A DNA stretch of 64,000 nucleotides. Origin: Globisporangium splendens (lineage: Eukaryota > Oomycota > Peronosporomycetes > Pythiales > Pythiaceae). Made by a program: the position numbers and the translations under genes. The stretch lies in assembly GCA_006386115.1 (NCBI GenBank), contig VFIW01000014.1:570322-634321 (forward strand), in the 5' to 3' direction. The notes under the pieces were generated by a model. It ran no database searches. It had not been told where the DNA came from and saw nothing but the letters and a program-made list of their open reading frames with translations. Positions 1 through 11,122 of this stretch are shown here, piece after piece. How positions within the stretch are numbered: the stretch's first letter is position 1; every line of letters begins with the position of its first letter.

Positions 1-73
1 TAGATACTTATTTCGCTCATCGTATGCACACGAACTCCACATTTGCCGCATCGACTTGCACTGCAGGTCGTTA

Positions 74-947
74 TTAGAGCAGATCCTCATCCGCATCGTC
101 AAATTGGCCTGACTCGGGCTGCTGCTCTAGCAGCGCGGGCGAGATCTGCAGCACCGAGTCCAGATGCGCCGCGATCTCCGCCGCTCGCGCGCCGTTGTGG
201 ACTTCGTCTTCGTCGTAGATCCAGCCGTCGTCCCCGCCATCCTCGTCTTCGTCCGGATTCAACTCAGCCGACTTGGAGAACGCTTCAAACAGTTCTTGCA
301 CTACGCCAACAGCAAACAGCCACACGGCATATAGTAGCATCAGCACGGCATTCGCTCAGTGACAGGAGGAGCACACCATAACGACAACGAATTAATAAAG
401 CACGAACGTTGCTTTGGATCGGATAGCACAAATCGGACCTCGCTAATATCCTCTGCATCAATCTGCATCAACCGTAACCCACACACAAACATGGCGGCAA
501 TCGTCAGTAGGCGTACAAAACGCTGCAACATACGCGTGTGCATGCGGTTCTACCTGGCAGTACAAACATGGTTTTGGAAACGCGCTCGTGTCGCGCGAGA
601 TCGCGTGCAGCGTGATGTTGCTGGTCTCCCAGCCGTAGCCGACGCGCGCGTCCGCGTTGTGATCGCCGATCCACACCACACGCCTACAACACCACAAATC
701 CACGAGATCAGTACGTGAAGCTGCATCGTCATTGAGCTCCCATTCCATCGGGTGCAACGCACTTTGTCGTGACGAAGAGCGAACCGGCAGTCTGGTTCAG
801 CGGCAGCGCGTCGCTCTCGTCGGTGGAGCTCAAGTGGATCTCTACACCCGCGAAGGACGCCATGAGGAACTCCTCCTGGTCGTCGCCGCCCGTGCGCAGA
901 AGCGGTGCGCCGTCGGCGCTCAGTTCGCTGCGCGTGACCACGTTCAT
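74..947 (-). CDS. CLNS1A: pICln-like methylosome subunit, four exons
   Basis: Spliced gene that I assembled by eye: exon 1 947-763, exon 2 683-554, exon 3 462-408, exon 4 300-74. All introns are GT-AG (donors GTGCGT, GTAGAA, GTTCGT) and phases agree, giving 198 aa (human pICln is 237 aa). Family landmarks appear in order: a GSLFVTTK strand, then WIGD, ITLHAISRD and PCLYCQ, then EVRFVLSDPKQ, then ELFEAFSKSAELNPDEDED, and an acidic tail ending GQFDDADEDLL. This is the PH-like Voldacs fold of pICln. Known role of the family: with PRMT5 it holds Sm proteins during snRNP assembly in the cytosol; the older chloride-channel role is disputed. The start at 947 (MNVVTRSEL) is chosen because the homologous region begins there; the frame is open further upstream without a convincing alternative. 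No single exon shows the family by itself. Confidence 0.85.
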
Positions 948-2860
948 GATGCTTCTGCAAATGGTGCTCCCATCCAAGCACGAGTGAGCCAACTTTGCAT
1001 GGTTCGAGAAAATTACGTAAATAGGCAATATGAGTGACCTATTTTGTAAGAATGCATAGTTGTAATTTACTGAATAAAATAGATTGCATTCCCTACCTAC
1101 CGTGTTTTGCAATATGCATATTTGTGGTCATTTTCAAAGCGAAAATAAAGTATGAAAATTCGACTGAGCAGCACAGTGAACGCCAGAAATGATTCTTGGT
1201 CGGATTCTAGGGATGCATTGGTGATGGAACAGATCGTGCTTTGATACGTTTGAACTGTACGATCATCACTGTTCTTCAGTGTTGCGCTGAAGCCAGATCG
1301 AGTGAACGATACACGGCGTCTGAAGAAATGGTCGTCAAAGTGATTTGTTGTGCTGTGTAAAGAAATCGAATTGTGCATTATTGGTCCTGGACTGCTCTGG
1401 AAGCGTGAAATGTACAGTGAGCAGTTGGTTGCGGTTGCGTTGCCTGCTTACACATCACAGTAGAGCATTCTCACTCGGCCACCAAGCTCTAATGTGCTTG
1501 GTCTCTCAAATCACCACTTTCCAAGACCTGCAACCAAACAAAACACACCCTCGCACACTTAGTACCAGGATGATAAAAGAAAACCCACCCTCTTCCTTCC
1601 GCATCTCGTGACGCGGAGCTGTCTGGTGACGACACTGACCTTGAGATTGTTGTGTTAGTGTAGAAAGATCATGCTCCAAGCGATCGCATTCTAAATACTG
1701 CGGCAATCGATGCTGTAAATAAAAGGAAAGACCAAATTACACCTTGCTTAATTCAGTGCTATTATTTCTGCTCTTCACGTCCCCTTACATCAAGGCAAAA
1801 TGTGCCGTGAGACATACGCTTGGATAAAGTGTGGATCGCAATATTTTGGCACAAAAATGGGGCGATTTGTATCCCAGAAACCAACACTGCAGCCATGGCA
1901 AATCCCCTGAAATGGAGAGAATGGTCAATTACACTGTTTGTGCGCAGTCCAGACTTTTAACGTTGACCCATCGCAGTCCACGGATGGTTTTGATGTTGCA
2001 GTTGACGCCCTTCGGCTATCCTCTGGCTGAAAGCTTCACGAGCACGCAACAGTTCTGATACAACGCCTCATCCACTCTGCGACCATCAATGCGAACCAAA
2101 GCCACTCCAAGTGTTAATGCACGCACCGAATATTTTTAATCCGATGGCTTGTGCCGTGGATATCGCACTGTAAGGATCTCCATTCCAGCAGGAAAGCCGA
2201 GCTTTCTGACAAGGGGAGTTTTGCCAGGTTTTCGTCATTCGGTAAACTGCAAAGTGACGATCGTGCACCAGACAAGTGCAGATGAGGTAGACGTCTCATA
2301 TATGTCTCGTGCTTCGCTACCGTTCAGCTATAGCTACTGCTTCCAATGTCTTGTGGACAATGTTCTACAAACATGTAGCGATACTGCGCTTCTGTATTAA
2401 TCGGAGCGTCGTCATTGGACACTCCTTAGCTTGACTGACAGGGGAGAAGCTAACAATTCCACACCACGCACGGGATACAGAATGGTTTTCAGGAGCAATC
2501 CGGCACGCCAGATTGTCTTTGGATACTCACCAAAAGGTTTTCAATCCTGTGATTAAAACCTTATGCGTCCGTCCTGGCAGTACAACAGTGATGGGATGAG
2601 GGACACCTTTAGCCGAACTCCTGCATGCTTGCCCAGATTGTCACCATCCAGGTGGGAACCGAGACGCATGCCGTGAAAATAGTTGCACCTGGTCACCCAA
2701 AGATCAGTTCGAAAACGATCCGACAAAACGACTCATGTCGCTTGCTTGGCTCGGATGTGCATGTGGCACCATATCTGCTCACCGTCAAATGCGCTGTCGA
2801 AATTCAGTCGCTGAATGCACTGTATGCTGCGTGCCCTGATTGAATCGCGTTCCATTTGAC
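948..2860. other. Gene-poor stretch, nothing identified
   Basis: Only short AT-richer ORFs without recognisable domains. On the minus strand around 2575-2860 and 1830-2270 there are readable stretches broken by stops that could be a decayed gene, but I recognise no family. No tRNA or repeat was seen. Confidence 0.5.
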
Positions 2861-4800
2861 TGAACGTATTTCGACTCAATGGAGGCACTCCAATTCGACA
2901 GCTTGAAGCCGCATGCGCTGAGAACAAGGAAAGCACAACGATCTCGGTTCCCTCTCAGGGGAGTCTTGTGGACACAGCAATTACTGTATCCGCTTGTTGT
3001 GTCCACTATTTTTCTTCATCCATATCATGTACGAATCACTGAAGTTCCTCCTGCAAAGCTAAGACGGAGATCCTCTCGATCCTGCAAAAATGCCCTCGTC
3101 GAGTGCAATTGGGTGACCAGCAGTGAATCGTTTTGCACGTGGCTATACTCTAGGTTTCTTCGGCACATAAAATAGACGAAAGTGGGCAAAAGTCTCGCAC
3201 AACAGGTCAAAAGCTGAGCGAAACAATGCAAACAATTCCTCTTTTTTTTCACTAAATATAGGTAATGTATGTGGCTAAATGAAGAGAAAACGAATTGAAG
3301 AATGAACACAGGGTTCGGCCAAGTGTGTCTGTCCCGGATCACTTGTCTCGCGCCTCGATCGGGCACAACCGTGCACGAACCTGGCGTATCTGGGGAATCA
3401 AACTGCAAACAGGCGGTGTTGTGCAGTCAAAACTCCTTTGCGGTCAGTGGTTTTGCTGCATTCCTTTTGCTCGTAGATTTTTAAAAAGCATTATTTTCGC
3501 TGCACGGTAATTTTCTGGGTCCAAGAAACCTGGATAACAGTCACCTCGAATCGTTTTTCATGCCAATGGCAACATGACAATCCGTTGCGATGCTCGTGGC
3601 CACACACTCGAAGTGGCTCATTCGGTACAGCACCGCTGGATTGATTCTGTGCACAGTGCGGTGGGTCATCTTCACGCATGGCGACACGTCTCTGTCAACC
3701 CACTCACCCACATCTGCCACGGCGCACTAACGACGTGGCGCTGCTGCTTGCAAATCTGGATTTTGTACGACGAGGAGATCGCGATCAGAGAGGATGAAAC
3801 ATTCTTCTGAGCTCTCGCTCCAAAGTCACTGCTGAACTCTTGCGGCTCGTTTCAGCAATTGCACAGAAAAGGGACTGTTTCCAGAGTGTCTCCTGGCGAA
3901 AGCTGTTCAAACGTCGCGAATGGTTGTACCGTGTGGTGTCAATGAAGTCACCAGAAGAATACTTATTCCACAGTTTGCCGCCTTTCTTGATGCGAGACAG
4001 GTACTTAAACGAACTCTGTCGGGTCAAAATGTACCCTTCCTCAAACTGAATCTGTCGTCCAATCGCAACAACCTTTCGTATATATTCCTCTCTAGCTTTC
4101 AGATTTTTGAATAAAGCAAAGCGGAGTATGCATCCTACCTGTTAAACGCTTCATACCTTCATTATGAGAGGTGATAACTTGGATTACGCTGCCAGCAAAG
4201 TCAGCGACGCAAGTCACAGGGATCTGCGAGCGCGACCAGTTCCCAGAAACGTGGCCACGTGCAGTACCAACATGTAAACTAGCACATCCATCACCCAATT
4301 TCCTAGTTACTTCATCTTTGCCCTTCTCTATCGAGCGTATGCACTGTGTCTCCCCCCTTGCCTAGTGAGCTGCCAAACCTCACACCAGTGGTTAGACCAC
4401 CTTCATTCATCCACCAGCTTTCGGACAATCGAATCTTTGAAAAGTTGTGCCTGGCATTTTGAGCTCGTACTTTGTTCTTTTTCTTTCGCCGTGGGTGCAA
4501 ATGTATCAGTTAGTAGTACAACTCTGTAACCAGGAGACACTGCGACAGAAAACGTACCAGCCGTGTTGTCGTCATTGGCGCCTGTTCTGATTGCCTTCTG
4601 ATTGCGACAGTTGCTTCACAATCCAGTCCGTTGGGGTGTACCAACCAAACCAAATAGAGCGGGTCACGCAGGACTTGCGGCCAGCCTTTCGTTTGTGGGG
4701 ACGCCTGTTTCAAGCCAATAGACAAGTCTGCCGTGGCGTGCCATCCTCCCGACGACAACCCTGCACTCGGTCCAGTCCGCCCAACGCAGTATCACATCTG
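2860..4800 (+). repeat. Diverged segmental duplicate of 43880-46130 (upstream of a GH17 gene)
   Basis: Several blocks match the region upstream of the GH17 gene at 46213 in the same order and orientation. Around 3025-3120 (CATATCATGTACGAA...) pairs with 44050-44160. Around 3590-3770 (GGATTGATTCTGTGCACAGTG) pairs with 44200-44370. Around 3850-3880 (CACAGAAAAGGGAC) pairs with 44585. Around 4490-4620 pairs with 45840-45960. Divergence is large (roughly a quarter of sites by eye, with indels). No intact ORF spans it. Confidence 0.7.
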
Positions 4801-4838
4801 TAGCTCCTCCAAGTCCAGAGACCTCGAGACCGAAGAGC

Positions 4839-4853
4839 TCACTTTCGAATTTG
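4839..4853 (+). promoter_or_regulatory. Oomycete initiator-like element of the GH17 gene
   Basis: TCACTTTCGAATTTG resembles the oomycete Inr/FPR core promoter (TCAYTTY followed by a T/A-rich element). It lies 28 nt before the ATG at 4881, so transcription probably starts here. It is identical at the second gene copy (46171-46185). Confidence 0.6.
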
Positions 4854-4880
4854 CCACCTCTGGCACTTGCACAGACGCCG

Positions 4881-6104
4881 ATGGCAGGTATCAAGAAACT
4901 CTTTTCGCTCGTTGCGGCGCTCGCGATTGGTGTTGCGAGTGCCTACAATAAATCCTCCTCTGTCGATGTCCACCGCAACCTGGGTGCTGGCAGCGGAGAC
5001 ATCGCAGCGTGCTACACGCCGTTCCACAGCTGGCAGTACCCCGTGAACGGTGGTGGCGCCGATGCCAACGCGCTCCGCCAGTCCATCGACGACGATTTCC
5101 GACTCATGAGCAAACACGTGACGTACGTGCGCACGTTCTACGCACAGCACTTCGGCATCGAGATCGCACCGATCGCTGCCAAGTACAACATCAAGCTGTA
5201 CCTGGGTGTGTTCCTGACGACAGAGTCCTGGGGTGCCTCCGAGGTCACGGCTGCGGTGAACGCTGTCAACAACTACCCGGGCGCCGTCGAAGCCATCATC
5301 GTCGGGAACGAGAATATGATCAATCATGCTGAACACAGCTGGGATATCCTGAACAAGATCAACGAAATCAAGAGCCGACTCGGCGGTAACGCGGGCAGAG
5401 TCAAGTACGGTACCGTGCAGCGCGTCACCGAGTATCTCGACAGCAACTTCGACTCGGAGATGTGGCAGCTCGCCAACAACCTCGACATCCTCGGTGTGAA
5501 CATTTACCCGTTCTTCGACAATGGCTATGACGCCTCGCGTCCAACGGATCTGCTCAACACCTTGTGGAACAAGGTGGCGAACAAGTACCCTCGTGACAAG
5601 TTGCGGCTGACTGAGACCGGGTTCCCAACGGCAGGTCCCCCGTCGAGTATTTCACCCAGAGTGCAGCCATCTCTCGCTGGCTCGGTTAACTACTACGAAG
5701 GTGTCGTTGACTGGAACCCAGCAGGGTACGCAGGTCGTCCGAAGTTCTGGTTCCAGGCGTTCGACCGTCGTTCGGACGATAGAACGATCTACATCGAGCT
5801 GGAGCGCCACTTTGGTTTCTTCACGGTCGACAGACAATACAAGCAAGGCAACTTCCCCCACGCACTCTCTGCGTCGTCGTCGAGCACTGGTAGTTGCAAC
5901 TTGGAAAACGGCGTCGACTATTCTGGCAACGACATCGGTAGCGCCTGGAGCGCGAGCGCCGCAAACTGCTGCGGTATCTGCAATGGTTTCCAGGGATGCA
6001 AGGCGTTCTCGTGGAACAACTACAACGGTGGCACCTGCTGGTTGAAGAGTGGCAAGGGGAGCTGGGCGAACAACGGTGGTGTCGTCTCTGGCGTTGTCGC
6101 CTAG
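4881..6104 (+). CDS. Secreted GH17 beta-1,3-glucanase with one C-terminal PAN/Apple-like domain
   Basis: 407 aa, single exon. A signal peptide (MAGIKKLFSLVAALAIGVASA) supports the ATG at 4881; the frame is open upstream but has no better ATG. The GH17 barrel spans about residues 42-325. The acid/base Glu is E144 in VGNENM and the nucleophile Glu is E245 in [11 protein letters not shown] short Ser-rich linker leads to one Cys-rich PAN/Apple-like module, residues 339-395 (NCCGIC, GCKAFSW, CWLKSGKG). Expected role: hydrolysis or remodelling of beta-1,3-glucan in the oomycete wall or extracellular space, with PAN as a carbohydrate- or protein-binding module. The coding region is nearly identical to 46213-47664, which has two PAN modules, although upstream flanks are old and diverged. 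EC-level specificity cannot be read from the sequence. Confidence 0.9.
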   Translation: MAGIKKLFSLVAALAIGVASAYNKSSSVDVHRNLGAGSGDIAACYTPFHSWQYPVNGGGADANALRQSIDDDFRLMSKHVTYVRTFYAQHFGIEIAPIAAKYNIKLYLGVFLTTESWGASEVTAAVNAVNNYPGAVEAIIVGNENMINHAEHSWDILNKINEIKSRLGGNAGRVKYGTVQRVTEYLDSNFDSEMWQLANNLDILGVNIYPFFDNGYDASRPTDLLNTLWNKVANKYPRDKLRLTETGFPTAGPPSSISPRVQPSLAGSVNYYEGVVDWNPAGYAGRPKFWFQAFDRRSDDRTIYIELERHFGFFTVDRQYKQGNFPHALSASSSSTGSCNLENGVDYSGNDIGSAWSASAANCCGICNGFQGCKAFSWNNYNGGTCWLKSGKGSWANNGGVVSGVVA

Positions 6105-6393
6105 AAACGTAACACAAAGTCAAGATTGAATTTGTTCATGACATAAAATGATCGAAAATGAAGTGCTTTTAACTAGACAAATCAACAACATTGTTCGTTG
6201 AAACATTGGCGCCGTTCACAGCCTCACGTAACTTGGTTCGCCAGAGCATTATTTTGACTATCAAGTGAGCCTGCTATCTTGACAGCTGCTCAAAGCGATG
6301 CAGTGGTGTGTTCTGCTATTGCTCATTGCTAAGAATTCGTACAAAAAAGTGGTCTATATAGTGCCAGGTTTGGCCAACTATCGAAAGATGCGG
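6105..6393. other. Intergenic between convergent GH17 and ankyrin genes
   Basis: About 290 nt, AT-rich, shared 3' end of the two convergent genes. The first 40 nt resemble the 3' flank of the second GH17 copy (47665 on). No further feature seen. Confidence 0.5.
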
Positions 6394-8853
6394 TCACGGA
6401 TGTTCCGAGTGTGTCGAGTCGCCGTCTTTTTTCTCATCTGGTTTGCTGCCGCTGATGGCATCCGGAGCAGCGACTTGATCACCTCCGTCTACTGGCAATG
6501 AGATCTCGATGGTAGTCTCGTCTGGCGCAGTCTCTGCACTATGGCCGGATTGTCGGTCGACGGCTCCATGAGCACGCAGAAACGGAACTATCCCGTCGTC
6601 ACGACCGCTTCCTGCGGCAACTTGCAGCACTGAGCGACCGTCATGAAGCACTGCATTTACGTTCGCGCCTTGTGATACCAAGAAGCGAACAGTTTCAACG
6701 TAGCCGTGCTTGGCGGCAAGCAGCAATGCAGTGTATCCTTGATGAGGGTCCGTCACTTCGCAATCGACCCCGAGTTGCGCAAGGTGTTTGATGATGGCAA
6801 GTTCCCCTGTTTTGGCGGCATGCATAAGCGGAGACCACCCCTGAGCGTCCTTCAAACTCACTGATGATGTGTCGTGTTTTGTCAGCGCAGAGACCACGCG
6901 AAGATAGCCATGAGCTGCAGCCGTCGTCAAAGCAGTCCAACCACCATCATCTTGAGCATTCACATGCGCATCCCCTTCCAAAAGCATCGCGACGATTTCG
7001 ACCTGGTTTGCACGCGCAGATGCGATCAGCGGTGTCACGTCATGCGCATCTTTTCCATTGACATTGGCGCCAGCATCAAGTAGTTTCCGCACAACGTTGC
7101 GCCTTCCATGCTTCGCTGCGTGCAGCAGCGGAAACAAACCATCGCGATCGTTCACATTCGGGTTCACGCCATGCTGTAGGAGAAGTGAGACGGCATTGAT
7201 TTGCCCTTTCATGGCAGCGATCGACATCGCGCTGGCACCGCTGCGATCTTTCAACGTGGCATCTGCATTGTGCCTCAGCAACACGGAGAGTGCATCCCGC
7301 TGTCCACGCGCTGCGCTGTGGAATAACGCCGTCCACCCGCTGACATCCTGCGCATTAATCGCAGCAACGGTCTTCAGCAGCAGTTCGAGCATCTCTGCGT
7401 GACCATTTCTCGCAGCGCACATCAAAGCTGTCTGACCTCGGTTGTTCGTCGCATCTGTGTTTGCACCATTATCCAAAAGTGTAGAAGCCACCGCGTATCG
7501 GTTGTTGGCTACCGCTTCAATCAACGGGGTCGTTCCAGTAGGGTCTTGTACATTCATGTCTGCTCTGTGGTGCAAGAGCATATCAACGATCCCCGCATGT
7601 CCCATGTTGGCTGCGCGCAGCATCGGCGTCCATTGGTTCTGTGTGTCTCTCACTTCTGGATCCGCGCCTCGCTCCAGCAGCATGGACAAACACTGGATCC
7701 GGTCTTTCTGGACAGCAACATGCAGCGGCGTGAAGCCATCTTTATGGCGCACCTCTGTTACGGCTCCGCTCGCGATCAAAAGGGACACGATCCGATCGTA
7801 CCCTTCGCTGACTGCATACGACAAGGAAGTCCAGCCGATTTTGTCGTGGTCGTCGACACGCGCACCCTGCTCTAGTAGGAACTCCACTGTTGAGTAGCGA
7901 TTACAGAACGCCGCTTGCATCAAGGCCGTCTCGCCGAGCTTGTCTCTGGCGTTCACATCCACACCTCCTTGAATTAATGCCGACGCCGATTCAAGGCACC
8001 CCGAGTACGCCGCGTAAAATAGAGCATTCCACCCGATCTGGTCCTTCTCGTGCACATCTGCTCCGTTTTCAAGCAGCAGTGGAATCAGAGTGTGCCAATT
8101 CCGCGACGCAGCGCGCATGAGCATCGTACGACCTTCAGCGTCCATACGATTTGTTTCCGCGCCTTTTGCGAGCATGAGCGCAGCCGCGTCTTGGTGGTTT
8201 TGCCGCACCGCATGGAACAGTGCTGTCCAGCCATCTTTATCTTGCGCATCAATCTCCGCGCCATGCTCCAATAAGGACTCGGCAACGCGCACGTGATTGC
8301 AATACGTCGCTTGCATGATCGCAGTCTCTTGGTTGTAGTCGCGTACGTTCACCTGAGCGTCGTACTCGAGTAGCAGCGCCACGACATCATCATACCCTTT
8401 CAGCGCAGCCCAGAAGAGAGCAGTCCATCCTTGGTTGTCTGCCGCATCGACCGCGGCGCCATGTTCCAGGAGCACTCGTGCCGTGTCGACGTGGTTTTCC
8501 GCGATGCTCAGTGCCGTCTTCCCGTAGCTATCCTTGGCTTCGATCACAGCACCGTGGCACAAGAGGACTGCGACGATCTCCTGGTGACCGAGCGCCGCGG
8601 CCATCAGTAGGGAAGTCCACCCGCTTTTCGCCTTCGCCTCCGGGTCCGCTTCGTTCTCCAGTAGCAACGACGTGATCTGCACGAACCCGCTGCACGCTGC
8701 TACCATCAGCGGCGTCATGCCGATGTCATTGCGCGCCTCAATGACGCGCGCGACGTCGCCACGCTGCCGCGCTTCGTCCAAGATCCGCTGGACGACGCGT
8801 ATGTGACCGTCGTTGACGGCGCTGTGGAGCGACGGTGGCGCGCTCGCAGCCAT
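6394..8853 (-). CDS. Ankyrin-repeat protein (about 23 repeats)
   Basis: 819 aa in one exon. The first ATG is at 8853 (MAASAPPSLHSAV); the frame extends slightly upstream only through non-ATG codons. Almost the whole protein is ankyrin repeats of about 33 aa; I count 23 G-x-T-x-L-x-x-A helices. No membrane segment, kinase, SOCS or other domain is visible. The last 55 residues are acidic and polar with no fold signal (PDEKKDGDSTHSEHP end). Repeats 5-11 alternate between a GWTALFxA type and an ETALMQA type, i.e. a 66-aa higher-order unit that points to internal tandem duplication of repeat pairs. A scaffold or protein-binding role is inferred from the fold; no specific partner can be named. Confidence 0.9.
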   Translation of the reverse strand: MAASAPPSLHSAVNDGHIRVVQRILDEARQRGDVARVIEARNDIGMTPLMVAACSGFVQITSLLLENEADPEAKAKSGWTSLLMAAALGHQEIVAVLLCHGAVIEAKDSYGKTALSIAENHVDTARVLLEHGAAVDAADNQGWTALFWAALKGYDDVVALLLEYDAQVNVRDYNQETAIMQATYCNHVRVAESLLEHGAEIDAQDKDGWTALFHAVRQNHQDAAALMLAKGAETNRMDAEGRTMLMRAASRNWHTLIPLLLENGADVHEKDQIGWNALFYAAYSGCLESASALIQGGVDVNARDKLGETALMQAAFCNRYSTVEFLLEQGARVDDHDKIGWTSLSYAVSEGYDRIVSLLIASGAVTEVRHKDGFTPLHVAVQKDRIQCLSMLLERGADPEVRDTQNQWTPMLRAANMGHAGIVDMLLHHRADMNVQDPTGTTPLIEAVANNRYAVASTLLDNGANTDATNNRGQTALMCAARNGHAEMLELLLKTVAAINAQDVSGWTALFHSAARGQRDALSVLLRHNADATLKDRSGASAMSIAAMKGQINAVSLLLQHGVNPNVNDRDGLFPLLHAAKHGRRNVVRKLLDAGANVNGKDAHDVTPLIASARANQVEIVAMLLEGDAHVNAQDDGGWTALTTAAAHGYLRVVSALTKHDTSSVSLKDAQGWSPLMHAAKTGELAIIKHLAQLGVDCEVTDPHQGYTALLLAAKHGYVETVRFLVSQGANVNAVLHDGRSVLQVAAGSGRDDGIVPFLRAHGAVDRQSGHSAETAPDETTIEISLPVDGGDQVAAPDAISGSKPDEKKDGDSTHSEHP

Positions 8854-9213
8854 CGGGAGCACAGCGTTTCTTCCGGCTGCGAAAAAAAGAATATGCCAGA
8901 TGGGTACTCGCCGACGACCGAACTGACTACTGTACCTAGATTTATGTGGACTACGTTATACTATGCTCTTCAAAAGTGTGGGTCACCTGGAAGTAGGACG
9001 CTGACGTTCACATGCATCGAAGTTGAAGTCAACGAATGCAAAATACGACCACCGAAAAATATCAGAACGAGAGATACCTGCATGTTTACACACAAACGAG
9101 ACCGGAGTAGAACATAGAGATCTGCACGCTGGTAAGGACTCTGCGGATCAAAAGGCATCGCCTGCCGTCCCTCTGGTTAGCCAAACTTTCCTGCTTGCAG
9201 CCATCACTCTGTC
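8854..9213. other. Intergenic, no gene seen
   Basis: About 360 nt between the start of the ankyrin gene and the 3' end of the GH17 pseudogene; both are on the minus strand. It should hold the ankyrin promoter, but I see no clear initiator motif. Confidence 0.4.
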
Positions 9214-10475
9214 TCACCAGTTCACGGCGCCAGACACTGCTCCTGCCAACACGCGGATACCAGTGAGACTGCTCTCCAAATAGCACAGCGTATTCCTATC
9301 AGGAGTCTCGTTGACGAAAGTGTACCCCTTGCACTAGCCGTTTGGCTGCACGCAGTGCAGCAATCTTCGGACCACAGGCTGGTCAGCGTGGTGATATCGT
9401 TGCCGTAGAAGTCAATGTCGGTCAGGTGAGTCGTGCATTTCGCTGGCGTCACAGCGCACTGGCAGTACCCTGAGTTCCATGGCTGGCAGTACTCGCTTGA
9501 TGGGCAGCAAGTGCACCCTTGGCCGTTGCCACAGTAGCTCTTCGAAGCAGCACACGCCGGCTTTGGCGAGAGTACTGTGGACGAGACTGCGCCGGCGACA
9601 TACCGCTTTTCAGTAACGGCACTATTCAAGTAGCACGCTGTGTTGCGGTTCGAACTACAATCGGCAAACGTGTACGCTTGACACTCTGGTGTGTCGGCGC
9701 ACTTGTCACATCACTGGTCAGGTTGGACGCCAAAGACCGAGGCGATATCGTTACCGTAGTAGTCGATGCCCACATCTTGAGTCCCGCACCTGGCAGGCAC
9801 GGCGATACACTGGTAGTAGGAAGGGTTCCGTGGTTGGCAGTAGCTCCCATCTTGGCAGCAGTTTGCACTGTTATTGCCATTACCACAATACCCACCAGCC
9901 TCAACGCACGACGACCCAGTCTGCCGGAACTGCGAGCTCTTGCGCTGGAGGTCGTACTTGAGCAATCCGAAATACTTTTCAAGCTCAACGCTGCCCGAGT
10001 TGTCTGTCGGGCGGTGGTCGTACATAGTGAACCAAAACTTAGGCGAGGAATCACGCCCTTTTGGAACCCACTGTGCAGCGGCTAAATAGTAATTGACTGA
10101 ACCGTCAAGCGACGGTATCACATTCGGGATTGAAGACAATGCTCCCGCAGTTGAGAACTCTGTATCCGTGAGCAGTATTTTGTTCACTGGGAACTTGGCA
10201 GCCATCATGTCTCAGAGCGTTCCCAACAGGTCCACTGGTTTCGCGGCATTGTAGCATCTGTCGGAGTACGGGAAGATAGATATTCACACCGAGAATGCCG
10301 AGATTGTCGCTGAGGAGTCTGGTTTGGGAGTCGTACCTCGAATTCAGGTACTCGGTGATCCTCTGCACCGTGCCAAACTTGACTGATGAAGCCTCGCTGC
10401 CAAGACGAGACTTGATTTGTCGGATGATCAACAGAACCTGGTCCACTGAGACGCCGAGCTGCAAGTTCTCATTCT
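9214..10475 (-). pseudogene. GH17-CBM1-PAN-CBM1-PAN glucanase pseudogene
   Basis: Fragments in three frames align in order with the intact paralogue at 14422-16341. At about 10475-10210 lie NENLQLGV and then [20 protein letters not shown]. At 10208-9711 lies the C-terminal half of the barrel, then a CBM1-like module (SYCQPRNPSYYQC) and the start of a PAN module (DVGIDYYGND). At 9629-9214 lie a second CBM1-like module and a second PAN module. At least three frameshifts separate them. The N-terminal half of the barrel with its signal peptide is missing. The nucleophile motif [10 protein letters not shown] has become LTDTEFSTAG, so the catalytic Glu is lost. The Pro/Thr-rich linker of the paralogue is absent here. 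It is dead by both structure and active site. Confidence 0.88.
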
Positions 10476-11107
10476 TTCGCAATTGCTGCGGACGCACACC
10501 ACATGGCAAATTCCATTGAGCTTGTGTTGCAGAGGCACCTGGTCTCCTTACTGAGATGATGCAGTACACAGTAGAACAGTTGTAGTGGATGGCAAATCGC
10601 TGCAAAAAGTTGAACGCAAACGATCAGCTATTTCTAGGATCGCAATAAGGTCGGGTCTCGTTTTTGAGTCATCTTTTTGGACCTGAAGGGGTAATATATT
10701 CAGCTGTGTAATTTACCAATATGTTGCATAAAAATAACCCGAGCATCCTCCAAAAATGACCACTGATGAACACTGTCAGTGCAAATACCTTGACCCAAAC
10801 TGTGCCACAACGTGATACATTGGCCGCGAGTTTTTTTCGGTGCTGGACGAAGATGTTAACAATGGACAGGATGAACAGGAGTGAGAGAGCGAGAAGGCAA
10901 TCTCCGGTGAGAACGACAACCCAAAAGAATGTGAATCCACTAGGCACTCGGATGCCTGAGTGCTGTACCATTATCAAAGAAAAAACTGCAACGAAACTAA
11001 CCAGCAGGTGATAATTAACGAAGACTTTTGTTTGTGTGCTTGCTCAAAGTACGATCAGCGACAGTGACGAGAGACTCGATGCGAATTCGTTTGTCATTCT
11101 CTTTGAC
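10476..11107. other. Spacer between GH17 pseudogene and LINE copy 1
   Basis: About 630 nt with only short ORFs. It ends in the left target-site copy of the LINE insertion. The minus-strand ORF at 10669-10977 has hydrophobic stretches but no recognised family. Confidence 0.4.
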
Positions 11108-11122
11108 AAGAATACTAGCCCA
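11108..11122 (+). repeat. Left target-site duplication of LINE copy 1
   Basis: AAGAATACTAGCCCA, 15 bp, repeated exactly at 14358-14372 on the other side of the element. Confidence 0.9.

Noticed and set aside
550..981. 143-aa minus-strand ORF
   Set aside because: Overlaps pICln exons 1 and 2 in another frame; low-complexity Arg-rich sequence.
4851..4880. Upstream extension of the GH17 frame before ATG 4881
   Set aside because: It opens with a TTG and would bury the signal peptide; the ATG at 4881 gives a perfect one.
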